NCBI GenBank assembly: GCA_027604185.1
Contig: JADGKB010000079.1
Coordinates: 1-64,000, forward strand
Direction: 5' to 3'
Source of the DNA: Boothiomyces macroporosus
Taxonomy: Eukaryota; Chytridiomycota; Chytridiomycetes; Rhizophydiales; Terramycetaceae
Length of the DNA: 64,000 bases
Shown here: positions 57,030 to 64,000 of the stretch, piece after piece
Numbering within the stretch: position 1 is the first letter of the stretch
How the letters are laid out: every line of letters starts with the position of its first letter
The notes under the pieces: model-generated
What the model saw: the letters and a program-made list of their open reading frames with translations, nothing else
The model's database searches: none
Told to the model about the DNA's origin: nothing
Made by a program: the position numbers and the translations under genes

Positions 57030-60000
57030 TTATATTACATATCCTTTTCGTTGATAAAACGGAACTTTCTTTTTCTTTTCGCCAACAGTGTAGGTGCTGA
57101 TATTAGTTGATAGTTTGGTATCATGAAGAGCCTGTCTTCTATGACGTTCTTTGGGAACTAGGGTAGCTAGACTACTGTCGGGCCTTAGCACAACAATTCC
57201 TTGAATCCTGGGATCTACCTTTCTCCTCCAAATTTCTACCTTGTCCAAAGACAGCCGATAATTTGCTTCGTTTTCATTGTTTATCTTTTCAAGAAGGATA
57301 TCCAGCGGATGGACAAACTTTTCCTTTGGAGTGTAAATTCTGTATTCATTGAACATGTGGTACTTTTTCATTGCTTCACTCAAAGCTTCCTTTGTAGAAA
57401 TGCCAAAGTTACCTAGTGCATCTATCGCCGCGTTTACCACTGATTGATCTTTGCTATTTAAGCTTGTAATAAGTGAGAGCATGATTGACTCGTCAGTTTG
57501 CTTTGAAGCACCAAGATTTTCAATGATCTGAACTTGCAGTTTGGCAGGAGCAACTTCAAGTAAATCTAATTCTGCATTCAAAACAAACTCTTTCAAATGC
57601 TGAAAATCTGTTTCAAAAGTCTCTTCGATGAATCTCATACACAATGCTGCTTCTACCTTGCTTTCTTCATCCATTGTTTCGCTTTGCAACACTTGCATTA
57701 GTCCTTTGACCAGAGTTTCAACTGTGATGTTTGATTTATCCTACAATTAGAAAAGAGTACTGAAAAATCAGGGAACCATGGTGCACTTGCCAGGATACCT
57801 ACCATATCCAAGTCTCCGTCAGTTGCCACTTTTGGAGCAAGTGCTACAGCTTGTGCTTGTTCAGTTACGCCTTTTTTCGTCTTTGCCGGTATAGCATCTG
57901 GTTGAAGTTGCAAATCCGTGTTGAATTCGTTCCACCCAGTTATTGCATCTTGTTTGTGCAGTGATTCTTTAGCAACTTTGATCTGCGGCACTTTTGTGGA
58001 TATTTTAGAGAGAGGACCAAGTTTCTTCAAACCTGGCTTTGCAAAAAGATTTGATTTGCTCTCCTCTTTGACAGGTCTCTGTGGTAGACTATCTTCCTCC
58101 TCTACCAAATCGTCATCCAAAGACATGACTTTGGTTTTTCCATCGTTATATCTGTTTTTTTGTGGCATGAATAAGAGACGTTTATCTTTTGGAGGAGAGC
58201 GAGGCTTTTCTACTTGTACTCTCGGTAGCTGATCAATTTCTGGTATGTGACTTTCAACCTCTAGCTCAACCTGAGATTTTTCACTTTGGAACATTGATTG
58301 CATATATTGGATCTCTCCCTTCTTTTGAGATTCTGGAATTGCTTTATCCAATCTTTGGCTCTCTTTCTCTCCATCAATAATCCCAACATAAATTTGCCCT
58401 GGCCGTTTTGTGATGGGTTTTGTGATGGATTTCTTTTTCTCTTGAATTTCTTTTTTGCTTGCACCTTTAAACTTGGCATTTCTATTTTGGAATGAAAATT
58501 TGTCAGAGTAAATTGACTTGAGGTCTTTGACAACATTCTCAGAAAGCAAACCTTCTTTTTTCATCTGAGCTTGTTTAAGTGCAATTTTGAAGAGGCCCCA
58601 AGCTACCGATGCTGCGCTTTGTTCGGAAAGTTTTGGAGGTCCTTTGGGTTCTGGATTATCCAATTTCCAAGCAGTTTGAAGGGAATCTTGTTCTTCCGCT
58701 ACATTATAATCTTGAGACCCACCAGTTTCTCGATTGCGGGACTGGATATTTATTCTATAGTTATATAAGCCTTCTTTTGGATAGTAGCTTCGGTAATTTC
58801 CAGTCAACTTAATCCTTTGACCTTTGAATAGCCCAGATTTTTTATCAAGAATGACATCCCTGAAATTTTCATCTTTGTGATCATCAATCAAGATCATATC
58901 AGCCATCTTCTTTCGATGTAATTCTGCATTTTGGTATTCTGTTGAGAATCTATAGTTAAAATACACCTACTTGACACCTTCTATATCTTCTCCATCACGA
59001 TAACGATTTTCTTCTTTCTCATCTTCTACAACTTTTGGAATTGTAGGCAAATCTATAATGGCATCTTCCTTTTTGCTCAAAGGGGTAGTTACGCTAGCCA
59101 ATGATTGGGACTTTATAACTTGCTTTGACATTTTTCTAGGCAGTGGCACTACTTCTTCAGCAGGGGTTTTATCTCCTTTACCTCCTTTTGCTTTCTTCTT
59201 TTTCCTTTTTCCATTTTTCCCTTCATCTGCTGAAGTTGGTGGAATGGTTTCAAATTCATCATAGTCATCAAACATTTCAGCGTAATTGATTGTGGCATCG
59301 TCTAGTGGTGGAAGGGATTCAGTTGATTGTAAAAGCATGTCAATCGACCGTGATCTACCATGCTTCTTTGGTAACTCTGGCATTTCTTCATCCTCTTTGC
59401 TTCTGGCAACTAAATTTATATTTGGCCCTTGCAATCCTTGTGCGTTAGGTCTTGGAATATCTAATGCGGCATTCTTTTGTAGCTTCAGGGCCTCCTGTTC
59501 TTGCTTCTTTTTGGTTTCTTTTTCTTCAATCAATTTCTTTAGTCTATTTCTTTGCACCAGCTCCATGGCCTCAAGCCGGTCAACTTTTCTCTTTTTTTGC
59601 TTTGCTTCCTTGGTTTTTGCTGTAGTTTCGGTTGAAGGAATGGGAGGTATCACTGGCGCCTTGATTGATATCACTTCAGGTTCCGAAACCAGCGGATTTA
59701 CAATCTTTAATTGACTAGCGGCATCGTATTCGTACGTTTTCGGTCTACTACTTTGGAGCATTTTTTCCAGTGACAATTCAGGCACATTATAAACAACGTT
59801 CTCGTTTTCGTCGACATCAAAAAACCTCTTCTTATATACTGGCTCAACTACTTCTTCATAATCTCGTTTAATTATTGTCATTCTTCTAGATTTGGATCCT
59901 TGGTCCACTGTTCCCTGAACCTCAAACGCATCTGGGTATTTTAATACAGTTTCTCGTGGTTTCTTCAACGGCAGCAATTGCTCCACAATATCCACCGGTT

Positions 60001-62671
60001 TCTTGTCAAAATCAATTCCAAACATAATTCTCCTGATAATTAATTCATTCGTACAATTGCTCCCAAAGCAACGGGTTTTCATGTTGCTTTGCTAACCTCT
60101 TGTTCCTTTTCCAATGTTTACTAGATATATCAAACTTTTCTGGGGCTTCTAGTTCGTCGTCTTCAAAATTGAACTGCAATAACTTTTCCAAATATTCTGG
60201 TGGAAGATAGTCCTGCACTTGAACCAGAACAATTTCAATTGGTAAAGCGACTAGTAAGTCTCCTCTGGGATTTGCAAAAATCACACTAGACACCGGATCG
60301 TTGAATTGAATTTCCCTATTGTTAGTTCGTTGGGAACCTAATAAGAGTATTGCTTTGTAAATCCCATATTTTGACGATTCCGTCAATGCTGGCATTCACA
60401 AGTAAGGGCAAGGTTTCAAGAACATCCAGTTTAGTAATGGTATTGACATGATCGTCTTCTGATGGATGAGGCTTTAGCCGTGCTGCATTAAATTGATACT
60501 TACAAAATGAGTTTGGAGTCTCTTGGTTTTCCTGAAACACCCAAGTTTCTTTGTTTTTGGTGGCAACTCCAATGGCTTTCTGTTTATAGTCAAAAGCGAT
60601 CCCATCTGGAACAGTGTTTACTGTCTGCAGGGTAGACAGCAGAATCAGTTCCATGTAGATATTTCTTCCTTTAATCAGAGCATAGTTACCATTTTTCAGT
60701 TTGACGTTTCTAATATACTTTTCTCCTATTTCAGAGTGCTTGTAATTAATCTTCCAGACTTTAATTGTTCCATCTTGATTAGATACAGCTACCTAGTGAG
60801 CAAGATGTCAGTTTTTCTCCTTTATCGTCTGTTAAAACCTGAATGCATGGTGCACCATGTGCCTGAATGACAAATGATTGGAATCCCTGATCTCTAATAT
60901 CTCTAGTGACAATCTGTCCAGAGTCAGTTCCACATATTAGCAAAAAATATTGCATAGGGACGTTGTTATAAATTACAGTTTCAAAACTTTCTTGTGGAGG
61001 TAATCCAGTCATACAGGACACTTTTTCTTGAAAAACAGTGTATTCCCATTCTTCAGCCATCAAGCAAGGGCTAAAAAATGCTGTATACACAAGCACTGAG
61101 CCAGTGTCAGCTAATAGATATATACGATCTGCATCAATTCTAATTACTTTGATTCATGTCATACACACCTTCAACGATAATGGTATTTCTTACAAACGGA
61201 AAAGATATGAGAAGCTTTTGCCCAGTGCGGGGTGAAACTATCAATATTGAGCCATCACTCCCATAAGCAAATATTCGACTTGGTATAGATTTAGCTGTAA
61301 CCCTTTGTAAGTTTGTCAACGGGGTCCTAAAGTTAATATTGGTTACCCCAAGGTACAGTAAACACTAAAAAAGCGATTCAGAGACCATACAGTGATGTTG
61401 AATTCCGAAAATGTTTGAAATGTGGAATCTTTCAACCACTGAATACCAAGAATAGGTTCATTAACATTATACCTTTGTTAATGAGGAATACTTGTTGATG
61501 CAGAACCCATCTTCCAAATTCCACATTCTAATTGTGCAATCCATTGAACAAGAAAGCAGATACGTAGATTTTGTTTCGTTTCCTACCGTCGCTAAACATA
61601 TCCCAGTTACGGGCTGATAATGCTCTTTGAACTGGAATAATAAACAGTTTTGCGAATTCCATACTTTAACTAGATTATCTATAAATTACTGGTCGCATCT
61701 TTTGAAGATGTAATCCAATATCCGAAAGGAAGCCATAACAATATTTGAGTAATTGGCGCCGAGTGGATATCCAATAGTTTCTCAATCAACACGCCAGTCT
61801 TGAGATTGTATATCTGAATTAAAATGGCTTACATTGACATGGTTCTCGTATACTGCAAATAACAATTCCCGTTTTTGATCAACTGCTAATTTGGATATCC
61901 AATCATCAATCTCCAAATCATTAATTGTAAGGAACGGGGAATCCAGTTCTACCATTCCGCTATTTCTAGTGTGCTTTGATACATTCTTGAAATTGTAGAA
62001 GGTGATATGGCCAATACTACCTGTAATCAAGTAAGGGTGAGGTGTATCAACAAATTCCAGACTCGATTAAATAGGCGTTACCATAAAATTGGTTTAGGGA
62101 CTGAGATTGTGGATAGTACTTTGAACTGGGTGTCCATCAGCTACGATTAGGCTGTTTTACTTTAATTTCCAGTGCAGTCGTTGACAGCACAATCATTTTC
62201 CAGCTTGGCACATATATCCACAAATCTAATCCCGACAAAGGTGATGCGTTGTCCATATTATTCCCTCTAGTCTGCCCAATTGCAATTTTGGTTAAATGCG
62301 AGTTTCCTTGCCAAATGTGCGCAAATTGACTATCAATGCATCCCAACTTTGTTGATTCGCCTTGGGATAGCGCAATTACTGACTTTATAGGCAATTTGGA
62401 CGGTCCAATCATTCGTAGAATTTGGAATCCTGTAGGAATACTAACATTTAATGCTGAATTGTCATCGTGGTGTTGATCATCGTCTTCGCCTGTCGCTGGC
62501 CCTAATTTAATTCCAATCAGTACTTTTCTGGTAATAATTGTTATTTGCTACTATAGTCTCTATTTTTTTCTGGACTGTTTTCCAAGGTAATATTAGCGTT
62601 GTTGATGGCAGCATTAGCTTTGCCAATTCTTCTGGTGTCAATTCAATATCATCATTTAGCAACTCGTCCAT
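57030..62671 (-). CDS. Large WD-repeat protein, WDR87/WDR97-like, probably cilium-associated
   Basis: Fourteen exons, 1787 aa. Introns: 57741-57760, 58950-58970, 60033-60054, 60316-60337, 60774-60792, 61147-61168, 61327-61346, 61473-61491, 61670-61689, 61814-61832, 62062-62081, 62119-62144 and 62548-62575. All exons together give a length divisible by three. The N-terminal 800 residues are WD blades (DCTIRMWNLEDG, GSDGSILIVS, SLDGTIKVWKI, SIDGIVKIWDLQ). Then comes PRGDLLVALPIEIVLVQVQDYLPPEYLEKLL, quoted here as PRGDLLVAL and VQDYLPPEYL, diagnostic in my memory of WDR87/97 proteins. A long charged Lys/Glu/Pro region and a helical C-terminus with APWFPDFSDKSN follow. The first intron (28 nt, donor GTCCAG) and the one at 62119 (26 nt) are the least certain. 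Confidence 0.82.
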
Positions 62672-63007
62672 AGGAAGTTAAAGACACAATCACACTTGTT
62701 TACTGGCCGTAAATAAATGCCGTTTGTTTACACTCAGGCGAATCTGACCTTGCGAGAATATAATGAGTAAATTCTCGTCTCATACTGGATGCGTTTCTAT
62801 GGGAAAGCATAACAAGCACCATTATCGGTTATTTAGAGAGTTGGTTATTATAAATGCCGATTAAAAGGAGGGCCAATACTCGAGATTAGTTTCAGATAGA
62901 TCTGCAGCAATTCATAATCACCGATATCCCCATTTTCTTTGAAATGCTTTCTTCTGACAGCCCTAACCCCTGACATGCAGTTTTTATTTTTTTTTGTTTT
63001 TTTCAAG
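62672..63007. other. Divergent promoter region of the WD gene and RCL1
   Basis: About 340 bp between the two start codons. No gene is seen. A T-rich run lies just before the RCL1 ATG. Confidence 0.5.
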
Positions 63008-64000
63008 ATGGTAGTAAAGAAAGAGCTCTTAAAATTCCAAGGACACAACCATTTTAGACAGCGACTGGTACTTGCTACGCTTTCGGGAAAGTCCATCAGA
63101 ATACAAAATATTAGAACTGATGACCAAGAGCACACTGGTCTGACTGGTAATCAAACATTAACCTAGATTATGAAGCCAGTTTCATTAGGTTAATTGAAAA
63201 AATTACAAATGGGAGCACCATAGAAATCAGCTATACCGGAACTAGTTTAACCTACCACCCCGGTGTCATTAGCGGTGGAGCTATCAACCACGACTGCCCA
63301 AAAACTAGAGCAATAGGATATTTCTTGGAACCGTTGGTAGCATTGGCACCGTTTTGTAAAACACCATTATCGCTCACTTTGAATGGAATTACAAATGATA
63401 ATATTGACGTTTCAGTTGACTCTATCAGAACTGTTTTGCTTCCTCAGCTTCAAAGATTTGGAGTCAGCGACGGTATTGAATTGAAAATCAATAAGCGTGG
63501 TGCTGTTCCCAATGGTGGTGGTCAAGTTACTTTTACTTGTCCTATTGTGAAACAATTGAAGCCAGTCCAATTTACTGACAGTGGCTTGATCAAGAGAATT
63601 AGAGGAATCGCTTACTGCACTAGAATGTCACCTCAAATGGCTAATAGAGTAGTTGAATCAGCTAGAGGTATTCTGACGAGATATATCCCAGACGTTTACA
63701 TTTACACCGATGTTTACAAAGGAAACGAAAGTGGAGCTTCACCTGGCTATGCTCTATCGCTAGTTGCAGAATCGACTACTGATGCCCTTATTTCCACAGA
63801 ATGCGCATATCAACCTCGAAAGAAAGCAAAATTGCAGGAATTCGATCAGTCCAAGATGTTTCAAGAGTCTGTAAATCCGGTAGCAGAAGAAGAAGGATTA
63901 TCCAGCATGCTCGCCAATGATTACAATTTCCCTACCCCAGAAGACCTTGGTGTCCGCACCGCTAGACAGTTATTGACTGAAATCAAAAAAGGTGGAACAG
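63008..64000 (+). CDS. RCL1: RNA 3'-terminal phosphate cyclase-like protein RCL1 (3' end beyond window)
   Basis: Model: join(63008..63146, 63167..64000 and beyond). The 20-nt intron at 63147-63166 joins HTGLTD to YEASFIRLIEKI. Signatures: FQGHNHFRQRLVLATLSGK, TSLTYHPGVISGG, DCPKTRAIGYFLEPLVALAPF, NGITNDN, AVPNGGGQVTFTCP, RIRGIAYCTRMSPQMANR and ESGASPGYALSLVAEST. This is the eukaryotic Rcl1 branch, which partners Bms1 in processing of the 18S rRNA precursor, and not the RtcA cyclase. About 325 residues are visible and the C-terminus is cut off by the window end. Confidence 0.95.

Noticed and set aside
57721..57782. A 62-nt intron in the WD gene starting at the GTAGGT after DLDM
   Set aside because: A 20-nt intron at 57741-57760 gives an in-frame product that keeps ILASAPWFPDF, a segment expected in this protein, so the longer intron is unnecessary.
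1..64000. CRISPR arrays, bacterial operons or phage genes
   Set aside because: The genes are eukaryotic with spliceosomal introns. The only direct repeats found are the ankyrin units and three copies of a 26-bp unit at 39097-39172 without spacers.

Overview
This is nuclear DNA from a gene-dense, AT-rich eukaryote. Two class IV-like chitin synthases place it with the fungi. Homologues of LRRC9, CSPP1 and a WDR87/97-type WD protein, which are cilium or centrosome proteins, point to a lineage that still makes a flagellum. A zoosporic early-diverging fungus or an opisthosporidian (Rozella- or aphelid-like) is the best guess. This is inferred from gene content, not from a database match.

The main property of the window is its introns. 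I could rebuild almost every gene by removing tiny GT...AG introns, and each finished model gives a length divisible by three. Of about 96 intervening sequences, roughly 91 are 18-23 nt long. Most carry a CTAAC-, CTAAT- or TTAAT-like branch site a few bases before the AG. The exceptions are 26, 28 and 32 nt, plus two composite blocks. An 80-nt block in RPP1 (39936-40015) reads as four intron-like units joined end to end with no exon between them. A 60-nt block in REV7 (56676-56735) reads as three such units, the middle one imperfect.

Layout: 1-2119, a 179-bp inverted repeat flanking an ankyrin-like tandem-repeat gene. 2449-6399, a nitrilase, the spindle-checkpoint kinase MPS1 and a probable mitochondrial protein. 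6531-16620, five tandem paralogues of an unrecognised seven-pass membrane protein with a Cys-rich ectodomain. 16671-22509, a small membrane protein, a CSPP1-like protein and a disordered Ser/Pro-rich protein. 22585-28309, prefoldin subunit 3, a TTD14-like P-loop/CYTH protein, SWI1/ARID and a FYVE protein. 28459-34334, two tandem beta-carbonic anhydrases, INO1, OST4 and MYG1. 34510-41817, LRRC9, RPP1 and PRP17. 41967-55240, two chitin synthases on opposite strands around thymidylate kinase, bL31m, riboflavin synthase and a P5B-type ATPase. 55264-64000, a PHO13-like phosphatase, REV7, a 1787-residue WD-repeat protein and the start of RCL1.

Intergenic space is very small. Two divergent pairs have start codons 18 and 28 bp apart, and REV7 and the WD gene end 2 bp apart. 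Most genes are core eukaryotic functions: splicing, RNase P, prefoldin, chromatin, N-glycosylation, cofactor and nucleotide metabolism. The lineage-specific material is the ankyrin cassette and the seven-pass family.
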